This document shows, in pieces, positions 45,264 to 54,287 of a DNA stretch of 64,000 nucleotides (its first letter is position 1; each line of letters opens with the position of its first letter). A model generated the notes under the pieces. That model was not told the DNA's origin, did not search any database, and worked only from the letters and a program-made list of their open reading frames with translations. The stretch is from Clostridium mobile (GTDB taxonomy: Bacteria; Bacillota; Clostridia; Clostridiales; Clostridiaceae): positions 744,001 through 808,000 of the forward strand of contig NZ_JAHLQF010000002.1 of the NCBI RefSeq assembly GCF_018918285.1, read 5' to 3'. The translations under genes and the position numbers were made by a program.

Positions 45264-47310
45264 ACTAGCTCTACGAAATGCAAGACGTTCTATTAAAGAT
45301 TATTTATTATATCTATTGACATTGACCCTATGTGTAGGGTTGTTTTATGCTTTTATTTCTCTTTCAAGTCCAAATTATCAGCTTATTATATCGGAACAAT
45401 TTGATTTGAGCCGGTCCTATGGAGCGTTAAAGCGTATAGCCTTTTTTATAACGGTGATTCTTATTTTTTTGATAAAGTACGTAAACAACTATATGATAAA
45501 AAGAAAGAAAAAAGAGTTTGCCCTATATACTATGATGGGAATGGAGCAAAGAAAAGTTGCACTATTGTTTTTTACTGAAACATTAATAATGGGTGAATTA
45601 TCTATTGTAATGGGTATTATTGTTGGCGTATTATTTTCACAGGTGATCACTGCACTCATTGTTCCAGCGATTGGACAGTCCTTTTCATTGTATTTTTCAT
45701 TATATCCGGATACTGTTTTCATGACAGTTGGCTTTTTTACAGGAATTTTTGGAATTATTGGTTTTGGTAATATTAAAACCATATCTAAAATAAAAATAAT
45801 TGATATGCTTAATGACGGAAAGAAAGTAGAAATTCAATCTGCAAAAAGTAAAGGCTTTTACAGATTTATTGGGATACTATCCTTTTTAGCATTTGTAATT
45901 ACAGTAGTAAGTGCAAAAAGATATTTATATTTACTGCCTTTATCTAAAGAATTCGTGTCTCAAGAAAAAAAGTCTTTAATGCTTATGATTTCAATTTGTT
46001 CTTTTATATTTGCTATTTACACCATGTTTTATTACTTATCTTATTTAGTGATTTTTATAAGAGAGAATCTTGTGAAAGCTAAATATAGGAATGCAAATCT
46101 ATTTTTGTTGGGACAATTGTCAGCAAAATTAAAAACCACATCTAAGCTTATGGCAACTATTGCTTTAACTTTAATGATATCAATTATCCTTTTAGTATTG
46201 GGTATGATCATGTCCCAGTGGAGTTTGGGATATCTTGAAAAAAGAGCTATCTTTGATATTCGAATAGACACTGAATATAAGGATATTTATGGACACGTTC
46301 GAAATATTCCCCAGATTGATTATAGTCCTGTTTTGGATCATTTAAAAGAAAACGGATATGAAATGGAAAGCAGTGTAGAAGTGGAATTATATTTTATTAA
46401 TGAAAATGATTTTTTTCGTAGAATTAAAACAGACTTTCCTGTATTGGCCATTTCATTAAGCGATTATAATAAATTAAGAGAAATGGCAGGAATACATACA
46501 ATAAAACTGGAAGAGCATTCTTTTGCAACACAATGGCATAGTACTGCAACTACAGAGGAAATCAATGAATTTTTATTAGCAAATGATAAGCTTATTGTAG
46601 ACAACACTACTTTAGAATTGAGTAATCATTCATATTTTCAAGGTGGCATTGGAGAGGCGCTCTATAATAAATATGTAGATGTGACCTATGTGCTGCCCGA
46701 TGAGGTTTGTAGTGAATTAGCTATTGCAGATATACAATTTTATGGTAATACTAAGAAGGATATCAGTTATAATGATGCAAAAACAGTAGAGTCATTTATC
46801 TATAAAAGATATTATGATGTTTATGCTAATTTCATTGAAGACTCAGGAAGAGATATTGACAAGTATATTTCAGTGAGCTTACAGACATTGGCAATCAATG
46901 ATTCAATAGCCTCTTCATTGATGATTAAATTTCTATGTATTTATACGGCAATTGTTTTAACCATCATATGTCTTACTGTTTTATCTCTTCAACAGTTATC
47001 AGATTCCTTTGAGCATAAAGAACGATTTAATGTACTAAGAAAGTTAGGTGTTGATGATAAAGGAGTAGATAAATTAATTATAAGGCAAATGTGTATATGG
47101 TTTGGGATACCAATTGCAGTAGCATTGGTTGGCTTTGCAATATTTATATATGTATTTGTTCAAATTACACTAGGAGAAATTGTGGCCTATGTTGGTAGTA
47201 ATATATTTGTTCTCAATATAAGTCTATCTGTGGGAATAAGTATTATAATTTTAAGCATTTATTTTACCATAACATATCTCCTATTTAGAAGAAATGTTAT
47301 AAGTGAGTGA
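45253..47310 (+). CDS. bceB: BceB-type ABC permease
   Basis: About 685 residues with ten helices: four helices in the first half (including the FtsX domain near 55-180), a large extracellular domain at about 320-535 between helices 7 and 8, and a last FtsX domain. This is the layout of BceB/YxdM permeases, which sense and remove bacitracin-like or lantibiotic peptides. ATG 45253 is chosen (GGAGGT at 45237-45242), overlapping bceA by 11 bases. A small hairpin CGGAG/CTCCG covers the site, suggesting translational coupling. Confidence 0.92.
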   Translation: MYAKLALRNARRSIKDYLLYLLTLTLCVGLFYAFISLSSPNYQLIISEQFDLSRSYGALKRIAFFITVILIFLIKYVNNYMIKRKKKEFALYTMMGMEQRKVALLFFTETLIMGELSIVMGIIVGVLFSQVITALIVPAIGQSFSLYFSLYPDTVFMTVGFFTGIFGIIGFGNIKTISKIKIIDMLNDGKKVEIQSAKSKGFYRFIGILSFLAFVITVVSAKRYLYLLPLSKEFVSQEKKSLMLMISICSFIFAIYTMFYYLSYLVIFIRENLVKAKYRNANLFLLGQLSAKLKTTSKLMATIALTLMISIILLVLGMIMSQWSLGYLEKRAIFDIRIDTEYKDIYGHVRNIPQIDYSPVLDHLKENGYEMESSVEVELYFINENDFFRRIKTDFPVLAISLSDYNKLREMAGIHTIKLEEHSFATQWHSTATTEEINEFLLANDKLIVDNTTLELSNHSYFQGGIGEALYNKYVDVTYVLPDEVCSELAIADIQFYGNTKKDISYNDAKTVESFIYKRYYDVYANFIEDSGRDIDKYISVSLQTLAINDSIASSLMIKFLCIYTAIVLTIICLTVLSLQQLSDSFEHKERFNVLRKLGVDDKGVDKLIIRQMCIWFGIPIAVALVGFAIFIYVFVQITLGEIVAYVGSNIFVLNISLSVGISIIILSIYFTITYLLFRRNVISE

Positions 47311-47465
47311 GAAATTAAAATTAATCATACCCATTCTTTGATGTTTTTCATCACATAAGAATACTATATTTCATAGTTATCATATGATAAAATATACCTA
47401 AATGATGGAAACTTAATTGTGCAAATATAAAGTGGTGAAACATAAGGGTGGGATACAGATATAAA

Positions 47466-48641
47466 ATGGAGATTATAACTTATTCGTTATGTGCAAATGA
47501 CACTACACCAGAGGAATATTATAATAAAATAAATTGCTTTACTAATGAAGTAATGGATAAAATAAATGAAACAACCTATGAAATAGTAGAGAATTATAGA
47601 AATTATATTATAGAAAATGGAATTGAAATACCAAGGGAAAAAGCAGTATATGGTTTTGAATTGCTAATGACAGGAGTCCTTTGGAGAGTATATATTAAAA
47701 AAGCACTTTCATTAAATAAATATGCTGGCAAAATACTTTCTAAATTAGTTTATTTTAGAGAAAAGGATGGTAATACAAAAGTCATCGTTGATTTATTAAG
47801 AGGGACATTAGGAAATAGATTTTTGTTAAAAGAAAACAAAAGCTCAAAAGATATAGACAATGAAATTGATAAATTTGTGAAACTTACTGAGTGGTTAAAA
47901 GCGTCAGGTGAATTTAATCAAGAAGGAAAAAGAATTGAAATTTGGATTGAATTTTTAAATAGTCAGAGTAAAGAGAAGAGCATTGATATTATTTCAAAGG
48001 CTAGGGAGATTGGAAAATGGTTCGAAATAAGAAGTGCCCAGGTGATAGGATGTTATACACAAAATGTAGAGGGTTTTATTAAAGAAAATCAGGGAAAATT
48101 AAGATGCAAAGAAAATAGTATATTTTGTAGTCGAGAAAGGGTTGAATACCATCTAAATATGGTAGGGGCAGAGATAATGAATAGAGCTTTTAGGGAGAGT
48201 TTTTTAAAGACTAAAGAAAAAAGAGTGCTCTTGCCAATATGTATGAGATATAAATCAAAGGAAAATTGTAAAGCATTAAAGACGGAAAATGGATATTTAT
48301 GTACAGGTTGTTCATGTGAGTGCAGAGTAAATTCACTAACAGCATTGGGAAAAAAGAATAATTTTAAAGTATACATTATACCCCACGCATCTTCAGCATT
48401 TACAAAGGGAGAGACAAAGGAAGGAAAAGTTGGTATTGTAGGAATTGCCTGCGTTCTCAATCTTGTTTCTGGAGGATTTAAAGCAAAAGAAATAGGTTTT
48501 GAACCCCAATGTGTTTTACTTAATTACTGTGGGTGTAAAAAGCATTGGCATAAAAATGGTATAGCAACGGATATATATTTAAAAAGATTAATGAATATAT
48601 TGAGTATAGAGCCAAAAAAAGGTTCATATATAGTGATGTAG
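47466..48641 (+). CDS. DUF116 domain protein
   Basis: About 391 residues. The N-terminal two thirds is helical. The C-terminal DUF116 domain has VLLPICMRYKSKENCKALKTENGY, the cysteine cluster CTGCSCEC, GIVGIACVLNLVSGG, and VLLNYCGCKKHWHK. The cysteines may hold an Fe-S cluster or other metal; the role is unknown. GTG 47448 is also possible but has AAGG only one base away; ATG 47466 lacks a strong site too, so the start is uncertain. Monocistronic. Confidence 0.8.
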   Translation: MEIITYSLCANDTTPEEYYNKINCFTNEVMDKINETTYEIVENYRNYIIENGIEIPREKAVYGFELLMTGVLWRVYIKKALSLNKYAGKILSKLVYFREKDGNTKVIVDLLRGTLGNRFLLKENKSSKDIDNEIDKFVKLTEWLKASGEFNQEGKRIEIWIEFLNSQSKEKSIDIISKAREIGKWFEIRSAQVIGCYTQNVEGFIKENQGKLRCKENSIFCSRERVEYHLNMVGAEIMNRAFRESFLKTKEKRVLLPICMRYKSKENCKALKTENGYLCTGCSCECRVNSLTALGKKNNFKVYIIPHASSAFTKGETKEGKVGIVGIACVLNLVSGGFKAKEIGFEPQCVLLNYCGCKKHWHKNGIATDIYLKRLMNILSIEPKKGSYIVM

Positions 48642-48728
48642 TGAAATTCTATTCAATGATTTTCAAGCCTTGATTCAAAGGAATATTGAATAAATCATGA
48701 CAATTTGAAATTATGTACATGAAATAAT

Positions 48729-48774
48729 AGGCTCTCCAAAAAGTATTTTTAATAAAATATTTTAGGAGAGCCTT
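48729..48774. terminator. Terminator between convergent genes
   Basis: GGCTCTCC (48730-48737) pairs with GGAGAGCC (48765-48772), with extra A/T pairing inside. T- and A-rich flanks allow use on both strands. Confidence 0.8.
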
Positions 48775-48790
48775 ACTATTGAAAATATGT

Positions 48791-49408
48791 CTATTTTTTA
48801 ACTATAGGTTGCCTTAAAATAGTTTTTAATTTTTCTGGAGCTGCCCTTCTTGCGTCATTTAGGTAAATCTCATGATGTTTTCCAACTTTAATATATCCCA
48901 TTTCATCAATGTAATTATGAAGTTTTTCAATGGTAGGAGCTTCTTCACTATAAGGACCTATGTACATTATTTGAGCTACTAATCCTTCTTCCATGCTTTC
49001 AAATCTAATTTTAGAAACTGAAGGTAAGTTCTTTTTTTTCTTAACTTCTTCTAATGCTTTATGAACTAAATCTTCATCTACAAACTCAGGTTGCATAATT
49101 AATGCTGTCCAATTCCAAATATCTTTATTTTTTGTAGAGAAGTCTTTCATATTGTCAGTCCACCATAATCCTTCAAGGGGCAACACTCCATAATCTACAG
49201 CTGTAGTTCCTTTTTTAATCATAAATTTTATTGCATAAGAAACACTAAATAGCGCTTCTATAGCCTCCTTATATTCCTGTGAAGTGTTTGGATTTCCTGT
49301 ACCATCAATTATTAAATAGTTTAATTTAGGCGTATTTACTATTTGAATTTCTTTTGAAGATGGGTTATATAATTCTTTAAATTCTTTTTTAAAATCTATT
49401 TTACTCAT
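48791..49408 (-). CDS. GyrI-like small-molecule-binding protein
   Basis: A 205-residue protein: KLNYLIIDGTGNPNTSQEYKEAIEALFSVSYAIKF, WTALIMQPEFVDEDL, and the ending YIKVGKHHEIYLNDARRAAPEKLKTILRQPI are typical of stand-alone GyrI-like proteins in Firmicutes. The fold binds small hydrophobic or cationic molecules, and its members may hydrolyse or sequester toxins. No DNA-binding domain is fused. Single gene with GAGGAGAAAAT site on the minus strand. Confidence 0.87.
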   Translation of the reverse strand: MSKIDFKKEFKELYNPSSKEIQIVNTPKLNYLIIDGTGNPNTSQEYKEAIEALFSVSYAIKFMIKKGTTAVDYGVLPLEGLWWTDNMKDFSTKNKDIWNWTALIMQPEFVDEDLVHKALEEVKKKKNLPSVSKIRFESMEEGLVAQIMYIGPYSEEAPTIEKLHNYIDEMGYIKVGKHHEIYLNDARRAAPEKLKTILRQPIVKK

Positions 49409-49810
49409 GATATTTTCTCCTCTCTTTATAGTAAGTTATACTTATTGTACCTTTTAATTTTATAATAAACTATGACACTATGATAAGGTCAATAAAAATT
49501 TAAAAATATATAAGCCTTAAAGAGAAAATTTACTAGAACATTGGATATTATAGGAAAAACAATAGAGGAAATAGTAGTTATTAAAAGAAAATATAGAGAT
49601 AATTTATATATACGTTTGATTGTTAAATAAATTGCAATAAAATGCGGGTTTATTGATATTGATTTTCAATTTCAATAGGAGTATATTTTAATTAGGAAGA
49701 TTTTTAAAAGACTAGGATAAGTTAAATATGAAAATTATATATGAAAGTTATATATGAAATTATATTATAGAATCTCTATAATAATCATTTTAAATAAGAG
49801 GGGTGAAGAT
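49409..49810 (+). other. Intergenic region carrying the feo promoter
   Basis: The first 200 bases are A/T-rich without recognisable structure. The Fur-controlled promoter lies at 49655-49687 (listed separately). An in-frame extension upstream of the FeoC-like gene (from 49754) is not supported by a ribosome site. Confidence 0.5.
49655..49687 (+). promoter_or_regulatory. Fur box overlapping the feo promoter
   Basis: GATATTGATTTTCAATTTC (49655-49673) matches the 19-base Fur consensus at 15 positions. TTGATT (49659-49664), 17 bases, TATATT (49682-49687) form the promoter, so the box covers the -35. Iron-loaded Fur would repress the feo genes. Confidence 0.7.
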
Positions 49811-50080
49811 ATGTTATTAGCTTTACTTTGTGAAATAGCCAAAGGGGAGAATTACTCTAATAGAAATTTAGCAAATAAGTTAAACACTAGTGAAGAAGTG
49901 GTTATTCAAATAAAAAAAGAACTTGAAGATAGAAAATATATTAAAATATATGATGAAAAAAATTGTTCTCCAAGTAAATGTTCAGGTTGTACAGCATGCT
50001 CAACCAGTAAAACGAACAATATCCCTAAGATGTGGGAATTAACTGATAAGGGAAAAAAAGCTGTAAGTAAATATATATAA
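49811..50080 (+). CDS. FeoC-like winged-helix protein with cysteines
   Basis: 89 residues: a winged-helix N-terminus (SNRNLANKLNTSEEVVIQIKKELEDRKYIKIYD), then NCSPSKCSGCTACS with four close cysteines, and WELTDKGKKAVSKYI. Cysteine-bearing winged-helix proteins beside feoA/feoB are FeoC-like and may hold an Fe-S cluster that senses iron or oxygen. ATG 49811 is chosen because GAGGGGTG precedes it. First gene of the feo operon. Confidence 0.78.
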   Translation: MLLALLCEIAKGENYSNRNLANKLNTSEEVVIQIKKELEDRKYIKIYDEKNCSPSKCSGCTACSTSKTNNIPKMWELTDKGKKAVSKYI

Positions 50081-50122
50081 ATATATGAATTTAATATCAT
50101 AAAATTTATGGAGGGATGGATA

Positions 50123-50350
50123 ATGGTAAAGAAACTAACTGAAATCGGCATTGGAACCAATGCCAAAGTTGAAGGAATTTGTAAAGATAGTAGATTTAAA
50201 AGAAGACTTATGGATATGGGTATAATTCCAGGAGTGAACATTTCTGTTACAGGTAAAGCGCCTTTAGGAGATCCTATAGAAATTTTAATAAGAGGTTATA
50301 AATTAACTTTAAGAAAAAATGAAGCAAATGATATTCAGGTGATAGTATGA
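50123..50350 (+). CDS. feoA: FeoA, first copy
   Basis: 75 residues with the SH3-like FeoA pattern: GTNAKVEGICKDSRFKRRLMDMGIIPGVNISVTGKAPLGDPIEILIRGYKLTLRKNEANDIQV. It helps the FeoB ferrous iron channel at the cytoplasmic face. ATG 50123 fits GGAGGGA at 50110-50116; the earlier ATG at 50108 would overlap that site. It is followed with overlap by a second FeoA. Confidence 0.93.
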   Translation: MVKKLTEIGIGTNAKVEGICKDSRFKRRLMDMGIIPGVNISVTGKAPLGDPIEILIRGYKLTLRKNEANDIQVIV

Positions 50351-50574
50351 AAACAATGCCTTTAACATTTATTTTAAGTGGAAAAAATTGTAGGATTTCT
50401 AATATTGAGGGTGGAGATGCATTACGAAAGAAGTTAATGGAAATGGGTTTTAATACAGGAGCTAAAGTAGAAATTGTTAAGAATGATGTAGGCCCTTTAA
50501 TTATAGGTATAGGTGGAAGTAGGGTTGCTATTGGAAGAGGCATGGCGCAGAAAATATCAGTAGAGGCACAATAA
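50347..50574 (+). CDS. feoA: FeoA, second copy
   Basis: 75 residues: ISNIEGGDALRKKLMEMGFNTGAKVEIVKNDVGPLIIGIGGSRVAIGRGMAQKI is again FeoA. It overlaps the first copy (ATGA), so the pair is translated together. Tandem FeoA genes before FeoB are common in clostridia. Confidence 0.93.
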   Translation: MKTMPLTFILSGKNCRISNIEGGDALRKKLMEMGFNTGAKVEIVKNDVGPLIIGIGGSRVAIGRGMAQKISVEAQ

Positions 50575-50590
50575 TTTTTTTGGAATATGC

Positions 50591-50611
50591 TTGATAATGA
50601 TTATCAAAATC
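50591..50611 (+). promoter_or_regulatory. Internal Fur box before feoB
   Basis: TTGATAATGATTATCAA at 50591-50607 is a perfect palindrome. GATAATGATTATCAAAATC matches the Fur consensus at 17 of 19 positions. It lies 24 bases before the feoB ATG and 17 after the second feoA stop. No strong promoter hexamers are evident, so it may act as a roadblock or control a weak internal promoter. Confidence 0.75.
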
Positions 50612-50634
50612 AAATTACGTTATGGAGGTTTAAT

Positions 50635-52653
50635 ATGAATACTATTGCATTAGTTGGAAATCCCAACTGCGGTAAAACTAGTTTATTTAATCAATTGACA
50701 GGATCAAGACAGCGAGTTGGAAATTGGCCTGGGGTTACAGTAGAGAAAAAAGAAGGAAAACTTGAATTTGGAGGTAAAGAATATGTTGTAGTAGATTTAC
50801 CTGGTACCTATAGTTTAGGGGCTTATTCTGAAGATGAGATAGTTGCAAGAAATTATATTATTAAAGACAAACCTGATGTGGTAATAAATGTAGTTGATTC
50901 AACTAACATAGAGAGGAATTTATATTTGACCACTCAATTGTTAGAAATGAGCAGTAATGTAGTTATAGCTTTAAATATAATTGATGAGGCGGAAAATCAA
51001 AATATAAAAATTGATATAGATGGTTTGTCAAAAGGGCTAGGAGTTCCAGTAATTCCTACTGTAGCTACCAAGAGAAAAGGAATAGATGAATTAATAAAAT
51101 CAGCTGTAAAAGTAATGGAGAATAAAAATAACTTAAAAAATGAGATACCTTATGGAAAGGAGCTTGAAAATGAAATAGAAATTTTAAAAGCCTCTATAGA
51201 AGAGTGTGCATGTCATGTAGAATATCCATCAAGGTGGACAGCCATTAAATTATTGGAAAATGATGAGTATATATTAGAAACTATTAAAAATAAAGATAAT
51301 TCACAAAGGGTATTAAATAAGTTAAAAGAGAGCGTTGAAAAAGTTACTAATTCTGTAGGATTTGAACCTGAGATGGGTATTGTAGATAAAAGATATGAAT
51401 TTATAGGCAAAGTTGTATCAAAAAATGTGAAAAAACGATCAGTTGGGGTAGAAACTACATCTGATAAGATTGATAAAGTTGTTACAAATAGGTGGTTTGG
51501 ATTACCGATATTTGCTCTTATAATGTATTTATTATATCAAGCTACCTTTGTTGTAGGACAATTTTTTTCAGATAAAATGGATGAAGGAATTGGGCTTTTA
51601 GGTGAGAAAGTAGGAGAAATACTAACCAATGCAGGGGCTCATGATATGATAATTCAATTCATTTGCGACGGTATAATTGCAGGAGTGGGAGCGGTTGTTG
51701 TTTTCTTACCTATAATAATGGTTATGTATTTCTTTATAGGTATATTAGAAGATAGCGGCTATATGGCAAGAGCGGCCTATGTAATGGATAGATTTATGAG
51801 AGCGCTGGGATTACATGGTAAAACTTTTGTTTCTATGATAGTATCAACAGGATGCAATGTTCCTGGTATAATGGCCACAAGAACACTTGAAAGCAAAAAA
51901 GATAGGATGATTGCAATACTAATTAATCCATTTATATCTTGTGGTGCAAGGCTTCCAATTTATCTTGTATTTATTTCTGCTTTTTTCCCAGAAAAGGGTG
52001 GAACTATACTTTTCTCTCTTTATGTTCTTGGAATTATAGTTGCTTTAATATTTGGGAAAATATTTAGTAAAACATTGTTTAAAGGTGAAACTTCATATTT
52101 TGTAATGGAACTTCCACCATATAGACTTCCTTCATTTAAAGCTTCAATAATGTTGATGTGGGAAAAGGCTGGAGCTTTTCTAAAAAGAGCAGGTACAACT
52201 ATCTTTGCAGTTGTAAGTATATTATGGGTGCTATCAGTATTACCACTAGGAGTTGAACAATATAGTGAACAATCAATATTAGGAAGAATAGGTTCATTTA
52301 TTGCACCTATATTTAAACCAGCAGGGTTTGGAACATGGCAAGCATCAGTAGGATTGTTTACTGGTATAGCAGCTAAGGAAGCTGTTGTAGCAACTATGGG
52401 AATGGTATATGCAGGAGTGGAAGAAGGTGCTAAACTTACTGCTGCAATACAAGGAGCATTTACTCCTCTTACAGCTACTGCATTTATGGTAATGTCATTG
52501 CTTTATACACCATGCGGTGCTGCTCTTGGGGCTATAAAAAGAGAAACAAATTCAACTAAATGGACATTGTTTACAGCTTTATATACCTTTGGTGTTGGTT
52601 ATATAGCAGCAGTATTAATATTCCAAATAGGAAGAGCTTTGGGATTTAATTAA
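50635..52653 (+). CDS. feoB: Ferrous iron transporter FeoB
   Basis: A 672-residue protein. N-terminal G domain with G1 GNPNCGKTS (8-16), G3 DLPGTYSLG (from 54) and G4 NIID (114-117); then membrane domains with GVGAVVVFLPIIMVMYFFIGILEDSGYMARAAYVMDR and the FeoB Gate and core motifs (FVSMIVSTGCNVPGIMATRTL). It imports Fe2+ across the membrane. ATG 50635 with GGAGG is the start; the frame extends upstream only through the Fur box. Last gene of the feo operon. Confidence 0.96.
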   Translation: MNTIALVGNPNCGKTSLFNQLTGSRQRVGNWPGVTVEKKEGKLEFGGKEYVVVDLPGTYSLGAYSEDEIVARNYIIKDKPDVVINVVDSTNIERNLYLTTQLLEMSSNVVIALNIIDEAENQNIKIDIDGLSKGLGVPVIPTVATKRKGIDELIKSAVKVMENKNNLKNEIPYGKELENEIEILKASIEECACHVEYPSRWTAIKLLENDEYILETIKNKDNSQRVLNKLKESVEKVTNSVGFEPEMGIVDKRYEFIGKVVSKNVKKRSVGVETTSDKIDKVVTNRWFGLPIFALIMYLLYQATFVVGQFFSDKMDEGIGLLGEKVGEILTNAGAHDMIIQFICDGIIAGVGAVVVFLPIIMVMYFFIGILEDSGYMARAAYVMDRFMRALGLHGKTFVSMIVSTGCNVPGIMATRTLESKKDRMIAILINPFISCGARLPIYLVFISAFFPEKGGTILFSLYVLGIIVALIFGKIFSKTLFKGETSYFVMELPPYRLPSFKASIMLMWEKAGAFLKRAGTTIFAVVSILWVLSVLPLGVEQYSEQSILGRIGSFIAPIFKPAGFGTWQASVGLFTGIAAKEAVVATMGMVYAGVEEGAKLTAAIQGAFTPLTATAFMVMSLLYTPCGAALGAIKRETNSTKWTLFTALYTFGVGYIAAVLIFQIGRALGFN

Positions 52654-52671
52654 TAATATAAATGAAAATTA

Positions 52672-52716
52672 ATAATCTAAGGTTCCCTTTAATGAAAAGG
52701 GAGCTTTAGATTATTT
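52672..52716 (+). terminator. Terminator of feo operon
   Basis: AATCTAAGGTTCCCTTT (52674-52690) pairs with AAAAGGGAGCTTTAGATT (52695-52712), followed by ATTTT. Confidence 0.85.
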
Positions 52717-52727
52717 TATATATAGCC

Positions 52728-52930
52728 TTGACTACTATAATTAATATGATATAATAATATAAAATTTTATTCATAATTAAACTTGTGTATTGTAGTTTAA
52801 TAGTATAAAAAAGTTATAAAAACTTCGTATAACCCCAATAATATGGTTTGGGGGTCTCTACCAGGAACCAATAATTCCTGATTACGAAGGGGATACATTT
52901 GTGTATTTTCTTCGTGGTCAGGAATTTTTT
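52728..52930 (+). promoter_or_regulatory. Adenine-type purine riboswitch with promoter and terminator
   Basis: Promoter TTGACT (52728-52733), 16 bases, TATAAT (52750-52755). The aptamer at 52823-52889 has P1 CTTCGTA/TACGAAG and the conserved purine core around ATAATATGG and TCTACC. The ligand-choosing position is T at 52882 (GATTA, as in adenine aptamers; guanine types have GACTA). AATTCCTGATTACGAAG (52873-52889) can instead pair with CTTCGTGGTCAGGAATT (52910-52926) plus TTTTT, a terminator. Ligand would favour the aptamer and so switch the gene on. Confidence 0.92.
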
Positions 52931-53003
52931 GTATTTTAATATTTAATATATGAAGATAAGTCTTCATTAAAAATCACTTTCCAATTAAAGAAAGGGGGAT
53001 AAT

Positions 53004-54008
53004 ATGAATCTAGAAAAATTACCTAAAGTTGAACTCCATTGCCATTTAGATGGGAGTGTTAGGCCGGAAACAGTAATTAGTATAGCAAAGATGGAAGGTG
53101 TAGATCTTCCTAGTTATGACATTGAGGTTATTAAAAATATGATGATTGCACCTATGGAATGTACTTCTCTTAGAGAATATTTAAAAAGATTTATGTTACC
53201 TAATGCTGTTATGCAATCTAAGGAAAGTCTAAGAAGAATTGCGTACGAACTTGTTGAAGACGCGGCAAAAGAAAATGTAAAATACATTGAAATAAGATTT
53301 GCACCATTGCTACACGTAGAAGAAGGATTAACCATTGAGGAAGTAATCCAAAGCGTATTAAATGGGGTTAAAGATGGAGAAAGTACCTATGATATAAAAG
53401 GTAATTTAATATTATCCTATTTAAGACATATGCCTGAGGATACCATTTACGATGTAATAGAAGCTGGGAAAAAGTTTTTGGGAAAAGGTGTAGTGGCTAT
53501 AGATTTATGTGGAAATGAAGAAGAGGGTTTTTCAAAAAGATTTATAGAACCAATTAAAGTGGCTAGGGAATATGGCTATAGGGTAACAATTCATGCTGGT
53601 GAAACTGGAATTGGCAAAAATGTGCTAGAAGCAGTGGAAATGCTTAAGGCTGAAAGAATAGGTCATGGAGTATTTATAAAAGATTGTCCTGAAGCTTATA
53701 GTATTGTAAAAAATAAAGAGATTACACTTGAAATGTGTCCAACAAGCAATGTTCAAACTAAAGCAGTGTCTAGTTATGGGGATCATCCAATAATAAACTT
53801 CTGCAAAGATGGAATTAAGGTAACAGTGAATACTGACAATAGAACTGTATCCGATACAACCTTGAGCAATGAATATGACTCTATCTATAAAGAGTTTAAG
53901 CTATCTTTTGAGGATTATAAAAAACTTTATTATAATAGTGTTGATGCCTCCTTTGCAGATTTAGATACAAAGAAGGAATTAATAAAATACTTGGATAGTA
54001 TAATTTAA
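53004..54008 (+). CDS. add: Adenosine deaminase
   Basis: A 334-residue enzyme with zinc ligands His12 and His14 (ELHCHLDGS), HAGET (His197, catalytic Glu200), the ERIGHG motif and Asp278 (NTDNR). It converts adenosine to inosine in the cytosol. The adenine riboswitch upstream links it to purine balance. A strong AAAGGGGG site precedes the ATG. It is a single-gene operon followed by a hairpin. Confidence 0.96.
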   Translation: MNLEKLPKVELHCHLDGSVRPETVISIAKMEGVDLPSYDIEVIKNMMIAPMECTSLREYLKRFMLPNAVMQSKESLRRIAYELVEDAAKENVKYIEIRFAPLLHVEEGLTIEEVIQSVLNGVKDGESTYDIKGNLILSYLRHMPEDTIYDVIEAGKKFLGKGVVAIDLCGNEEEGFSKRFIEPIKVAREYGYRVTIHAGETGIGKNVLEAVEMLKAERIGHGVFIKDCPEAYSIVKNKEITLEMCPTSNVQTKAVSSYGDHPIINFCKDGIKVTVNTDNRTVSDTTLSNEYDSIYKEFKLSFEDYKKLYYNSVDASFADLDTKKELIKYLDSII

Positions 54009-54045
54009 ATATTAATCATAATACAGATATCTTATTGTTTATACG

Positions 54046-54090
54046 GGGCCGTCTCAAGATGATTTAGAAAATTATTTTGAGACGGCCTCA
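54046..54090 (+). terminator. Terminator after add
   Basis: GGCCGTCTCAA (54048-54058) pairs with TTGAGACGGCC (54077-54087). G+C-rich stem; the T-run is poor. Confidence 0.78.
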
Positions 54091-54129
54091 TAGTCTTCTT
54101 TTAAAAGAATTGAGAAAAATATAACGAAC

Positions 54130-54162
54130 GATATTGATAATCATTATCATTTAATGTATAAT
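54130..54162 (+). promoter_or_regulatory. Fur box over DUF2325 promoter
   Basis: GATATTGATAATCATTATC (54130-54148) matches the Fur consensus at 17 of 19 positions. TTGATA (54134-54139), 17 bases, TATAAT (54157-54162) give a near-consensus promoter with the box over the -35. This predicts iron repression of the gene at 54288. Confidence 0.75.
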
Positions 54163-54287
54163 AATATTAGAGTTAATTATAGAAAGATAATATTGGCATT
54201 ATATTTATAGTAATAGTCATAAAGAAATAAAGGGTTTGAGAGTACATAATTAAAAAATTAAAAGAATTTTATGAGAGGAGAATATAT

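Noticed and set aside
50587-50634. Extended N-terminus of FeoB starting at 50587
   Set aside because: The 16 extra codons run through a Fur box, have no ribosome site and are absent from the normal FeoB start MNTIALVGNPNCGKT.
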